Positions 1 to 9,490 of a stretch of 44,881 nt of DNA are shown here, in pieces (the stretch's first letter is position 1; each line of letters begins with the position of its first letter). Source of the DNA: an uncultured Bacilli bacterium (GTDB lineage: Bacteria > Bacillota_I > Bacilli_A > RFN20 > CAG-826). Where the stretch lies: assembly GCA_905235515.1 (NCBI GenBank), contig CAJOLV010000008.1, positions 1 through 44,881 on the forward strand, read 5' to 3'. The notes under the pieces are model-generated. The model saw only the letters and a list, made by a program, of their open reading frames with translations, did not search any database and had not been told where the DNA came from. Made by a program: the position numbers and the translations under genes.

Positions 1-382
1 GTGTCTCAACTTCAGATGCGACCAAAGTGCAACGATTTATGGTTACATTTTTTACATGGTCAGCAGAAAGAAAAATAGAAGCTACTTTGCCTGAACCATA
101 ATACCAATAATCGGTTGAACCAATCATCAAACCACTAATGGTGTGACCATCTCCATCAAAACCTTTAACTTTTAACGGAGTCCAACTTTTACCATATAAG
201 TCTAAATCACAGCCTAGTTTGTAATACTTTTTCTCTTCCATTTTATAAAACTCTTCCTCAGAGTTAATAATGATTGGATTATTAGCGCCACAACCACTTA
301 ACAAAAATGCAGATGAAAACGAGCCAATTAAAAATGGAAAAATATTGAAAATTCTGCGGACCATTTTACTATTCTTGCTCAT
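1..382 (-). CDS. lipoprotein, C-terminally truncated by window edge (GLUG-like 'GFDGDGHTISGL' segment)
   Basis: Manual reverse-strand translation from ATG at 380-382: MSKNSKMVRRIFNIFPFLIGSFSSAFLLSGCGANNPIIINSEEEFYKMEEKKYYKLGCDLDLYGKSWTPLKVKGFDGDGHTISGLMIGS...; lipobox LLSGC; open to position 1. Missing from ORF track because it runs off the edge. Confidence 0.75.
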   Translation of the reverse strand, partial: MSKNSKMVRRIFNIFPFLIGSFSSAFLLSGCGANNPIIINSEEEFYKMEEKKYYKLGCDLDLYGKSWTPLKVKGFDGDGHTISGLMIGSTDYWYYGSGKVASIFLSADHVKNVTINRCTLVASEVET

Positions 383-426
383 AAGTATTTAACTCCATCG
401 ATAATAAAATAATTTTTCTAAACTAT

Positions 427-485
427 TATCATAATAAACAAAAATGTATTCAAAACAAATACAAATTTAAATTGTATTTCTCCAC
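427..485. repeat. 59-bp direct repeat, left copy (probable long target-site duplication of the IS1634-like element)
   Basis: tatcataataaacaaaaatgtattcaaaacaaatacaaatttaaattgtatttctccac is identical to 2401-2459. Confidence 0.9.
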
Positions 486-2400
486 CCGTTTTTAGGATAT
501 AACACTAGAAATCTTTAGGCTCAAAGTTTTATTTTGATGACAATTGAGAAATTTATCTTCTTTGAAGATATTTTTTTATTTTATTAGAAACTTGACAAAT
601 TTATTTTTTCTTAATTTTTATCTAGTGTAATAAAGTGTAATATGCTATAATGATTATATCATTATCAGGGAGGATGCTTCCTATGGCGTATTTTCTAAAG
701 CAAACAAAGGTTTACGGAAGGGTTTACCTACAAATTTCTGAGACCATCTATAACAAAAAAACAAAAAAGAGCAGCAATAAGTGTTATAAAAAAATCGGTT
801 ATTTAGACGATTTAACTAGCGATAAAATTCCTGATCCTGTTTCTTACTATAAAGAAGAAGTAAAAAAACTTAATGACAAAAGAAATAAAGAGCTTGAAGA
901 AATGAAGGTTCAAAAAATAGGTGAAAATCCAACGAGAAACTTTGGCTATTTTATTGTGAAAAACTTATATAACGCCTTAGAGATAGAAAAAGAATTATAC
1001 CCATTTAAATATATGTGTGATTTTACCTATCCCATCTCCTCTTTAATAGAAGCTCTTACTTATTCTAGAATTGTTAATCCTTGTAGCAAATTAAGAACAT
1101 TTAATGAAGTTATTCCCTATTTATATGAGGAATATAATTTTTCATTAGATCAAATTTATGATGGCCTTAATTATATCGGTAGCGAGTATGAAAAATTTAT
1201 TGAAGTGATTAATTACTGCATTGATAAGAAATATGGGAGAAATACATCTAAATCTTATTTTGATTGTACTAATTATTATTTTGAAATTGATTTTGAAAAA
1301 GATGATAAACAAAAAGGACCAAGTAAAGAAAATAGACCTAATCCGATTATTGGACAAGCTCTTCTATTAGATGGAGATAGCATCCCACTTAATATGAGAA
1401 TGTATCCAGGAAATGAATCTGAAAAACCAAAGATTAGAGAATTAATCAAAGAGATGAAGGAACAAAATAATATAAAGGGTAAAACTATCATTGAACTGCG
1501 GAGACAATATTTATGATGCCCTTCTAAATAAAGATGGATATATCTTTTCTCAATCTGTCCTTCAATTAGAAGAAAAAGAAAAAAATTGGGTTCTTTTAGA
1601 TAATGATTATGAAGAAATAAAGGATAACGAAGGGAATCTCTTATATAAAATTAAAGCGTGTGTTGACGAGTTTCCAATTAGAGTAACAGATGATAAAGGA
1701 AGAAAAGAAATAGTTAAAGTTAAGCAAAAACGAGTTGCGACATTTAACCCCTCTTTAGCGGCCAAAAAGAAAATAGAAATAAATAAGTTGGTAGAAAAAG
1801 CAAAAGGCTTATGTCATTCAGAAGCTAAAAAAGAAGAATATGGTGAATCATCTAAATATGTAAAGTTTGTTGATGAAGAAGGCAAAAAGGCAAGCGTTTT
1901 AATTAACCAAGACAAAATAGATAAAGATCTTAAATATGCTGGATATAACCTCATCGTATCTAGCGAAATTAATATGTCTAAGCACGAAATATATCGTGTT
2001 TATCATCAACTTTGGAAGATAGAAAACACATTTAGAATTATGAAATCAGAGTTAGATGCTAGACCAATATATTTACAAAAAAGAGAATCTATTTATGGGC
2101 ATTTCTTAATTTGCTATTATGCGATTACTCTTCTTAGACTTTTAGAAGAAAAAGTTTATAAAAATGTTTTTTCTACTTATGAATTAATTGATTTGATTAG
2201 AGGATTCAAATTATTTAAAGGCGAAGATAGAAACATTAACTTAACTAAGAAAACAACAAACGTGACTAAATTATGTGAGATGTATAAATTTAATGCTGAT
2301 TATATGTATCTATCATCTTCTCAAACTAAAAAACTATTCAATCTCAAATATAAGATAACAGCCATTACACTAGATTTTGGCTTTAAATCCCAAAGTCAGG
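486..2400 (+). mobile_element. IS1634-like insertion sequence (transposase disrupted)
   Basis: Transposase ORFs of IS1634/IS4-superfamily type bounded by the 59-bp direct repeats; imperfect terminal inverted repeats, left ccgtttttaggatataa, right (reverse complement) cctgactttgggatttaa. Confidence 0.75.
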
Positions 2401-2408
2401 TATCATAA
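683..2408 (+). pseudogene. IS1634-like DDE transposase, split into two ORFs by an apparent 17-nt deletion
   Basis: ORFs 650..1516 (likely start ATG 683 with upstream gggagg) and 1491..2408. The first reads ...IKGKTII and the second resumes LNCGDNIYDALLNKDGYIF; the expected joining segment VADxG is absent. Confidence 0.8.
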
Positions 2409-2459
2409 TAAACAAAAATGTATTCAAAACAAATACAAATTTAAATTGTATTTCTCCAC
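2401..2459. repeat. 59-bp direct repeat, right copy
   Basis: Identical to 427-485; contains the palindrome aaatacaaatttaaattgtattt. Confidence 0.9.
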
Positions 2460-2461
2460 AT

Positions 2462-2505
2462 AATAAAAGTGGCAAAATTATTTGAAGTAGTCACTTTTAT
2501 TTTTA
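2462..2505. terminator. candidate stem-loop (aataaaagtg ... cacttttatt) followed by T-rich tract
   Basis: 10-bp inverted repeat 2462-2471 / 2492-2501, then ttttt. Confidence 0.4.
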
Positions 2506-2531
2506 AACGGGTGTGGGCACATTCACTTATA

Positions 2532-2556
2532 TAAAAAGGTGGGTTGAACCCACCCC
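2532..2556 (-). terminator. rho-independent terminator for the Cthe_2159-like gene
   Basis: Minus strand reads ggtgggttcaacccacctttttat just downstream of the 2562 stop. Confidence 0.8.
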
Positions 2557-2561
2557 CTATA

Positions 2562-4388
2562 TTATCTATGTCCTGCCGGACCTCCTTGTCCCCCGGATCC
2601 ACCAGCAGATGAGCCAGAATTAGTTAATGAAGATGTTTGATTAATTGTCGCCACTGTTGTAGATCCATTCATAATTTTATATGTTCCATTCAGTTGTAAA
2701 GATGGATGAGAGAAAATTATTTGAGTACAAGAACGTTTTAATGAATATTCATATAAGGTGTTTCCGTTAGAATCAACAATACTGATATTAGAGCCAGCGC
2801 TTAATGTTGATCCTTGGTAAATAAACGCATTTTGTGATGCGGTCATGCTTTCTCTCATGCCGTTTGTAGAGCAAGCAAATACTACGCCACCTTGGAAATA
2901 TACTTTATCAGCATCTAAAGAGCCGTTACCACTACCAGGACCTTCTACAACAACTTTGCCACCTTGTAGATATAATCCGCCATTAGCGTCTAAACCATCT
3001 CCTGTTGCGTATACACGTATATACCCGTTTTTAATATAAATATTATTAGTAGATGAATAATCGCTTGCAGCGTTAATGCCATCATCATTAGCGTAAAGAA
3101 CGAGATTTGAATCTTCACCATCAATAGTGACAGATGCTCCTTCTAAAGCTTCATACGAGGAAGTAACTTCAATATGTGAATTTGTCACATTTAAATCGTA
3201 ATCAGCGTGAACACCATCATCATAGGTGGTTAAATAAAGATTACTTTCCACCACTGATACATCGCCATAATTGGAATGGATACAATCATCATAAGAATTT
3301 ACAGTGATTTTTGAGCCATGAGCAACATAGATATCGTAATCACCTGTGGTAATAGATGTTGTGACATCATTTTCATCAGTAACTTCAATTTCGCTAACCT
3401 TAATACCTTTAACAGATTGTGTCAAAGCATAATAATTGCTGCTTAATGATCTGATTTCATCTCTCGCCACTCTCTTATAAGTATTCCCAGATTTTACAAA
3501 CTTAAAATCATCAGTGTCTAATTCGTATGTTTCAATGTTTGTAGCGGAATAAGGGACGAATTCTCCATGGGTAGTGATGTTATATTCTCCACCAGAGATA
3601 TAAGCATATGTATTAACTTGGATGCCATCACCATAGGTATCCGCTGTGAATTTAACATCTGTCAATTTTGCATATCCTTGTTCAGTAGTGAATTCAGTTA
3701 CATCACTATCAACTTCTAATTGAACACCATCTTTGCCTTTAGCAACGACATTGATTGTTGCATCATTAGCAATTAAAGTTCTAGCCGTGATAGCGTGATT
3801 AGCACCAGTAACGTTTAAGACTAATTGTTCTCCAGTGATATAAAGATCTTTTGATGTTTTGACACCATTCTTTTGTTTAGATTCGACATTTAATGTGCCA
3901 TTTCCTAAAATGTGCAAGTCGCCCTTAATATGAATAGCGTTTTTATCTTCGTAATCATTTGTGACAGTGTTAACACTACCATCTTGTAAAACAATATAAA
4001 CAACAACTTTATTTTCACTTGCTAAAGCAATTCCTTCATCGTTATTGATTGTCACACCATTAAAGAAGAGATAGACAACACTATTTTTGCTGGCGGTAAT
4101 ATTAATTGGATTAACTTCACCAGTGAAATAATAATTACCAGCTTCTGAAATTGTTTCAGCATTAGTGCCGTTATATTCACTAGGTGTCTCAACTTCCTCT
4201 TCAGTAAATGTTTCTGAATCATAATCATTAGTGGTTCCACCATCACTGACTTCCTTTACTGGATCGTCATCGGTTGTAAATTCAGATATATTGTCAACAT
4301 TTGTGTTGCCAGTATTAGTTGTGTTTAAGTTACATCCCGCTAATAAGAACGCGAGAGCTAGTGGAGCGAATAATAGTTTCTTTTTCAT
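2562..4388 (-). CDS. carbohydrate-binding domain (Cthe_2159-like) lipoprotein
   Basis: Lipobox FLLAGC; repetitive beta-helix-like DDGIN/DDGVHAD/EALEG motifs typical of Cthe_2159-type proteins; Gly-rich C-terminus. Confidence 0.8.
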   Translation of the reverse strand: MKKKLLFAPLALAFLLAGCNLNTTNTGNTNVDNISEFTTDDDPVKEVSDGGTTNDYDSETFTEEEVETPSEYNGTNAETISEAGNYYFTGEVNPINITASKNSVVYLFFNGVTINNDEGIALASENKVVVYIVLQDGSVNTVTNDYEDKNAIHIKGDLHILGNGTLNVESKQKNGVKTSKDLYITGEQLVLNVTGANHAITARTLIANDATINVVAKGKDGVQLEVDSDVTEFTTEQGYAKLTDVKFTADTYGDGIQVNTYAYISGGEYNITTHGEFVPYSATNIETYELDTDDFKFVKSGNTYKRVARDEIRSLSSNYYALTQSVKGIKVSEIEVTDENDVTTSITTGDYDIYVAHGSKITVNSYDDCIHSNYGDVSVVESNLYLTTYDDGVHADYDLNVTNSHIEVTSSYEALEGASVTIDGEDSNLVLYANDDGINAASDYSSTNNIYIKNGYIRVYATGDGLDANGGLYLQGGKVVVEGPGSGNGSLDADKVYFQGGVVFACSTNGMRESMTASQNAFIYQGSTLSAGSNISIVDSNGNTLYEYSLKRSCTQIIFSHPSLQLNGTYKIMNGSTTVATINQTSSLTNSGSSAGGSGGQGGPAGHR

Positions 4389-4469
4389 AGTTTGGTTCCC
4401 CCTTGTTATGCCAATACTATAAAAAATGAACCTTAAAGGAACCTTAAACTTTTTAAATATTTTTATTTT

Positions 4470-5681
4470 TTATAAAAGGATAGAGAAGATGATTTGATGA
4501 TTGCCCATCTTAGCAGATATCTTTCCTTTATGCAGTTTAACTATCTCATTAGCGATGCTTAACCCGATTCCAGAACCTGGTTTTTTAGCGTTAGGGCTAC
4601 GATAAAATCTATCAAACAATTGGTTAACATCAATCTCACTATTATTCTCAATATCATTAGAAATCGTTAAATTGACGCGGTTTTTGCTGGTTTTTTTGAC
4701 AAAAACATTCACTTTTCCATTATCTTTTGCATACTTCAAAGCGTTATCTAAAAAGATATAAAATAATTCGTCAATTAAATATTTATTGCCGTAATAATTA
4801 GTGTTGTTCTCGATATCACTATTTAATAATAAATGTTGCTTTTCAAACGATGGAGAAAATGAATCAATACATTCTTTAACTAAGTTAGTTAAAGAGAAAT
4901 CTTCAAATGGATAATTCTTTAAATCATCTTCATCAATTCTGGATAATGTTACTAATTGATTAGTCATCATGGTTAATCTATTAACTTGATCTCTAATTGA
5001 ATCAGTCCATTCAGATTTGCCGTTATCCATTTCAACAATTTCTAAATCAGTAGAAATAATTGTTAATGGTGTCTTTAATTCATGGGAAGCGTTTGTAATG
5101 AATCTTTTTTGTTTCTTGTAGGATTCTTCACTTGGTTTAAAGACAAGGAAAGAGGCTAAAACAATTAGACCTGCTAAAACGATATAACTAATAGATGAAA
5201 CAATTAATGAAGTCGTCAAAAACCTATTAGCGGTGTCGTATTGTTCTTTAATATCCACAAAGGCTACATAAACTAAAGAGTCTTTGGATTCTTTTTTATA
5301 TCTTAAATAATCAATTTTTCCTGTTTCTTTCTCTCCATTAAAGATATCTAAAGCCAAGTGTGTGCCATAAGATTCACTAATAGAAAAGATGTGTTTAAAG
5401 TTTGATTGATTAATTGAACCATCACTATTAAAAGAGACAACAAAGTATCTTTCTGCGATTAATCTATTTTCACGCGGTCCTCTATTTTGTTCTTGTTCTG
5501 GACCGCCCATCATCGGCTCATCATTAAAACCATTCTGAATAGCTTGATTAAGAGTGATTTCTGAATCATTTTCTACTTTTGTGTAATTGTAAATATTGAT
5601 TGCACCGATTGTAGAAGACAATACAAAAAGAATTGATAAAAGGGAAACTAGTATGAAACGAAAACGTAATTTCTTAATCAT
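4470..5681 (-). CDS. two-component sensor histidine kinase
   Basis: TM segments; H-box NASHELKTPLTII; N-box and G-box (PGSGIGLSIANEIVKLHKGKI). Confidence 0.92.
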   Translation of the reverse strand: MIKKLRFRFILVSLLSILFVLSSTIGAINIYNYTKVENDSEITLNQAIQNGFNDEPMMGGPEQEQNRGPRENRLIAERYFVVSFNSDGSINQSNFKHIFSISESYGTHLALDIFNGEKETGKIDYLRYKKESKDSLVYVAFVDIKEQYDTANRFLTTSLIVSSISYIVLAGLIVLASFLVFKPSEESYKKQKRFITNASHELKTPLTIISTDLEIVEMDNGKSEWTDSIRDQVNRLTMMTNQLVTLSRIDEDDLKNYPFEDFSLTNLVKECIDSFSPSFEKQHLLLNSDIENNTNYYGNKYLIDELFYIFLDNALKYAKDNGKVNVFVKKTSKNRVNLTISNDIENNSEIDVNQLFDRFYRSPNAKKPGSGIGLSIANEIVKLHKGKISAKMGNHQIIFSILL

Positions 5682-6355
5682 TCTTTATACTCCAGATAAT
5701 ATCCTTGATATCTAACTGATTTGATTTTTACTTTAGAATCAATGGACTCAATCTTCTTTCTTAAATAAGAAATAAACACCCAAACATTTTCACTTGTCGA
5801 ATATGCATCGATATCCCAAGCACTTTTACTAATAGTGTCTAACGAAACGATTTTATCCCCGCTTTTCATTAATAGAACCATGATTTGCATTTCTTTATTC
5901 ATCAAAACGACTTTTGAATCATTATGACTTAATGTAAGATTTGCTAGATTTAAAGATAAATCTCCGTAACTAATAACACTATTGTTATCTAATGATGGTT
6001 TACGACGAGTTAACGCTCTAATTCTTGCTAAGAGTTCTTCTACAACAAATGGTTTAGAAAGATAATCATCTGCTCCAGCATCTAAACCCGTTATTTTATC
6101 TTCTGTCGTACTTTTAGCGGTTAGCATTAATATCGGTGTTTGTATTCCACTAGCCCTTGCTCTTTTTAAAACCTCAATACCATCAATTTTTGGAAGCATG
6201 ATATCTAAAATGATTACATCATATTGATAGTCTTTTAAAAATAATAATGCATCTTCTCCATCAAAAGCAGAATCCACAACAAAAAGATTTCTCTTTAATA
6301 CTGTGGAAAGAGCTTTATTTAATTGTAGTGAATCTTCGACTAGTAATACTTTCAT
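5678..6355 (-). CDS. OmpR-family response regulator
   Basis: Receiver domain DVIILDIMLPKIDG, LTAKSTTEDKITGLDAGADDYLSKPF, winged-helix C-terminus; ATGA overlap with the kinase. Confidence 0.93.
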   Translation of the reverse strand: MKVLLVEDSLQLNKALSTVLKRNLFVVDSAFDGEDALLFLKDYQYDVIILDIMLPKIDGIEVLKRARASGIQTPILMLTAKSTTEDKITGLDAGADDYLSKPFVVEELLARIRALTRRKPSLDNNSVISYGDLSLNLANLTLSHNDSKVVLMNKEMQIMVLLMKSGDKIVSLDTISKSAWDIDAYSTSENVWVFISYLRKKIESIDSKVKIKSVRYQGYYLEYKE

Positions 6356-6408
6356 GAGTATATTAAAAATACTAAACCTTAAATTAACTATAAATGGATT
6401 TTATATTT

Positions 6409-7110
6409 TTATAAAAAGAAAATTGATAAAGCGATGAGGTTTTGGGCAGCGTAATAAGTAATTGTGTTAGTAATGATATCAATTGGCTTTTCATGATCCT
6501 CACCAAAATAAGTCGTATTAAGGATCAAATCACTTATAGCAAATAAAATACCAGCCACCATTAATATTATTAATGAGGTGGCCTGAAAACCACTTAATAT
6601 TGTTAAACTAACTGCAGAAAATGTCATGGATAATAATAATGTTGCATATCCACCAACAATCCATTTAAATTCCTTATATTGGAGTTTCATTGGCTTTTCA
6701 ATTAAGACGGTGGCCACTCCTCCTAATAATCCACCAACTAGTGGCAAGAGAATATATAAGAAACTAGCATCGTGATAGAATTCTAAAAACATACCAGTAA
6801 TATATAAAATATGTCCTATGCCAAACACAACAAATCCTGCAATAGTAAATGACTTATCTTGTTCTTTATATACATATTTAAGATCAAGAGATATGTCACC
6901 CAACATTCCTAACGCTAAAGCGATAAGAGCAAATTTAGGGAAGATGTGATATCCGGTCTGGAATAAATTAATAGCGGCGAGTGCGATGAATAACATTGAA
7001 GCAATTGCTTTGATAAAAACAGCTTTCAAAGAATAGCGCTTACATTTTTCATAAAGAAAACAGCCTAAAGTGATGGCACTTAATGACAATAAAACTATTT
7101 GTATAACCAT
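6409..7110 (-). CDS. YhhN-family (lysoplasmalogenase-like) membrane protein
   Basis: Multi-TM protein with GMLGDISLDL...FVVFGIGHILYITG typical of the YhhN family. Confidence 0.7.
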   Translation of the reverse strand: MVIQIVLLSLSAITLGCFLYEKCKRYSLKAVFIKAIASMLFIALAAINLFQTGYHIFPKFALIALALGMLGDISLDLKYVYKEQDKSFTIAGFVVFGIGHILYITGMFLEFYHDASFLYILLPLVGGLLGGVATVLIEKPMKLQYKEFKWIVGGYATLLLSMTFSAVSLTILSGFQATSLIILMVAGILFAISDLILNTTYFGEDHEKPIDIITNTITYYAAQNLIALSIFFL

Positions 7111-7137
7111 ATCTACATTAATAATAGATTATTTGGA

Positions 7138-8040
7138 CTATGAATTGAAAATATTTTGTTTGACTGATTCAAACACTTTGGCAGGATCGCCATTGTCTGG
7201 ACATTGAATGGAGAGAGTTAAACCTAAATCATCTAAGATGAATGTTAATTGACCCCACGCTCCATCAGCGCGATAGCTATCTAGATAATCAACTTTCCAG
7301 AATTGATATGTATAACCACAATCTAACCAAGATGTATTATTAGTATCAATTTGCTTCTTGCGGCATTCTTTAACATAGTTAGGATCAACTATTTGTTTAC
7401 CATTCCATTTACCACCATTAAGGAATAATCTTCCTAATTTATTCATATCAGCAATGTTTAAATATAGAGACGAAGCTCCAATACAGTGTGAGAACATATC
7501 AACTTCCCATGCTGGCGTTCTAATTCCTAATGGTTGGAAGAGTTTTTCATTTACTAATGTAATGAAACTTTCATGATAGGCACCTTCAATTACTCTTGTT
7601 AATAAATGGGTATCACCATTTGAATAAAAGAAACGACTTCCTGGTTTTTCGACTAATTCATTTTTAATGACATATTTAGTAAACCCATCGGGAACACCCT
7701 TAACTCTTTCATCATACATTAATAAGCTTTTTCCAAAACCAGAACTCATGGTTAAAAGATTTTTCACTGTAATTGGATATAGACGTTTATAGTCTTCTTC
7801 ACTTAATTCATCTTTGATGAAATCCACTAGGTGATCATCTAAAGATAGCTTCTTTTCATATAGTGCTATTCCAATCATCGCGGATGTAAAACTCTTACTA
7901 TGTGAGTAAATGTTCCTTTTATATTCAGGAACAAAATGATGTTCGAATAAAATGTGATCGACATCAGAAAGAAGAATGGCTTCTATTTGTAAACCATCTC
8001 GTTTAGCAATTTCAACAAACTTTTTAACTTTTTCAATCAT
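7138..8040 (-). CDS. serine hydrolase (beta-lactamase/PBP-like, PF00144 type)
   Basis: SHSK (SxxK) motif in YSHSKSFTSAMIGIAL, FFYSNGDTHLL (YSN); 4-nt overlap with xylB. Confidence 0.85.
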   Translation of the reverse strand: MIEKVKKFVEIAKRDGLQIEAILLSDVDHILFEHHFVPEYKRNIYSHSKSFTSAMIGIALYEKKLSLDDHLVDFIKDELSEEDYKRLYPITVKNLLTMSSGFGKSLLMYDERVKGVPDGFTKYVIKNELVEKPGSRFFYSNGDTHLLTRVIEGAYHESFITLVNEKLFQPLGIRTPAWEVDMFSHCIGASSLYLNIADMNKLGRLFLNGGKWNGKQIVDPNYVKECRKKQIDTNNTSWLDCGYTYQFWKVDYLDSYRADGAWGQLTFILDDLGLTLSIQCPDNGDPAKVFESVKQNIFNS

Positions 8041-9485
8041 AAATTCTTTAACGCTGGATATAACTTTGTAAAAACTCTGTATTTATTCTCATAATATTTT
8101 ACTGATTCTGGATTTGGGTTGAAAACCTTTCCATATTCAATAACACTATCGCAAATGTCTTCTAAAGATCTGCTTTCTGCGCCAGACATTGCAAGAAGGG
8201 CTGCGCCATAAGAACCGCTTCCACTTCCTTTATAAATAGGAAGATTTAGAATATCAGACATGATTTGAACCCAAACATCACTATTGGAGCCACCACCACA
8301 GATTGTGGCTTTTTTAAATTTTCTTCCGCCTTCTTTTGCGATCTCTAAACAATCTCTTAAAGCAAAAGCGACACCTTCTATTATGGCTTTTGACATTGCT
8401 GCTCTAGTGGTTGAATGTGTTAAACCAATAAAAGCGCCTTTAGCATTAACGTCATTGTGTGGACTTCTTTCACCAGATAAATATGGTAAGAAATATAAAT
8501 TATCAGTGTTTGCGTTTTCACTTTCTTTATCTGAACCACTATAGTCTTTGCTATCTAAGATGTTCTCTAACCACCACTTACGAGCAGATGCAGCTGTTAA
8601 GATACATCCCATTAAATGATACTTACCAGTTGTGTTAGCGAATGAATGTAATCCATTTTCTTTTGGTAATAAGAATTCATCGGTTGGAATAAATATAGTA
8701 CCACTTGTGCCTAATGAGATATTTATTTCTCCATCTCTAATCACACCCATACCAACTGCACTAGCAGCGTTATCTCCAGCACCCATAACAACCTTGATTT
8801 TTGGTATATTATGAAGTTTAGCAAATTCTTCGTTAACAAGGCCTACAACATCATTGCTTTCTACTAATTTTGGTAATTTTTCTTTTGAAATACCGAGGAT
8901 TTGCAGCATTTTTTCACTCCAAACCTTATTTTTCACATCTAAATATAGTGTGCCTGAAGCATCGGAATAATCACTCGCACAAATGCCTGTTAAACGATAA
9001 ACAAGATAGTCTTTAGGAAGCATTATTTTATCGATCTTTTTAAAGTTTTTTGGTTCGTTATTTTTGACCCATAATAACTTCGGAGCGGTGAATCCAGCAT
9101 AAGCAATATTGCCAGTTAATTCGCTTAAAACATCTCTGCCAATTTCTTCATTGAGATATTTGGTTTCTTTTTCACTTCTTCCATCATTCCACAAAATACA
9201 TGGTCTAATAACGTTGTCATCTTTATCTAACATGACAAGGCCATGCATTTGACCAGAGAATGAAATGGCTTGAAGTGACTCTTTATCTTGTTTTTCTAAT
9301 AGCTCATCCAAAGCAAGATTAAATTGTTTCCACCAATCAAGTGGGTTTTGTTCAGAATTTAATCCTTGTTGATACAAGGGATAGTCTTTACTAACCTCAT
9401 TTAAAATGGTCCCTTTATCATTAACTAAAGAGAGTTTGATTGAACTAGTTCCTAAATCTGCGCCTATATATGTTTTCATAAACAC
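8037..9485 (-). CDS. xylB: xylulokinase (FGGY carbohydrate kinase)
   Basis: YIGADLGTSSIKLSLV, ISFSGQMHGLVMLD, ILWNDGRSEKE, GAGDNAASAVGMG, CGGGSNSDVWVQIMSDILNLPI. Confidence 0.9.
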   Translation of the reverse strand: MFMKTYIGADLGTSSIKLSLVNDKGTILNEVSKDYPLYQQGLNSEQNPLDWWKQFNLALDELLEKQDKESLQAISFSGQMHGLVMLDKDDNVIRPCILWNDGRSEKETKYLNEEIGRDVLSELTGNIAYAGFTAPKLLWVKNNEPKNFKKIDKIMLPKDYLVYRLTGICASDYSDASGTLYLDVKNKVWSEKMLQILGISKEKLPKLVESNDVVGLVNEEFAKLHNIPKIKVVMGAGDNAASAVGMGVIRDGEINISLGTSGTIFIPTDEFLLPKENGLHSFANTTGKYHLMGCILTAASARKWWLENILDSKDYSGSDKESENANTDNLYFLPYLSGERSPHNDVNAKGAFIGLTHSTTRAAMSKAIIEGVAFALRDCLEIAKEGGRKFKKATICGGGSNSDVWVQIMSDILNLPIYKGSGSGSYGAALLAMSGAESRSLEDICDSVIEYGKVFNPNPESVKYYENKYRVFTKLYPALKNL

Positions 9486-9490
9486 CTCGA

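Noticed and set aside
2845-4422. Antisense ORFs over the Cthe_2159-like gene
   Set aside because: Repetitive coding sequence on the other strand explains the open frames.
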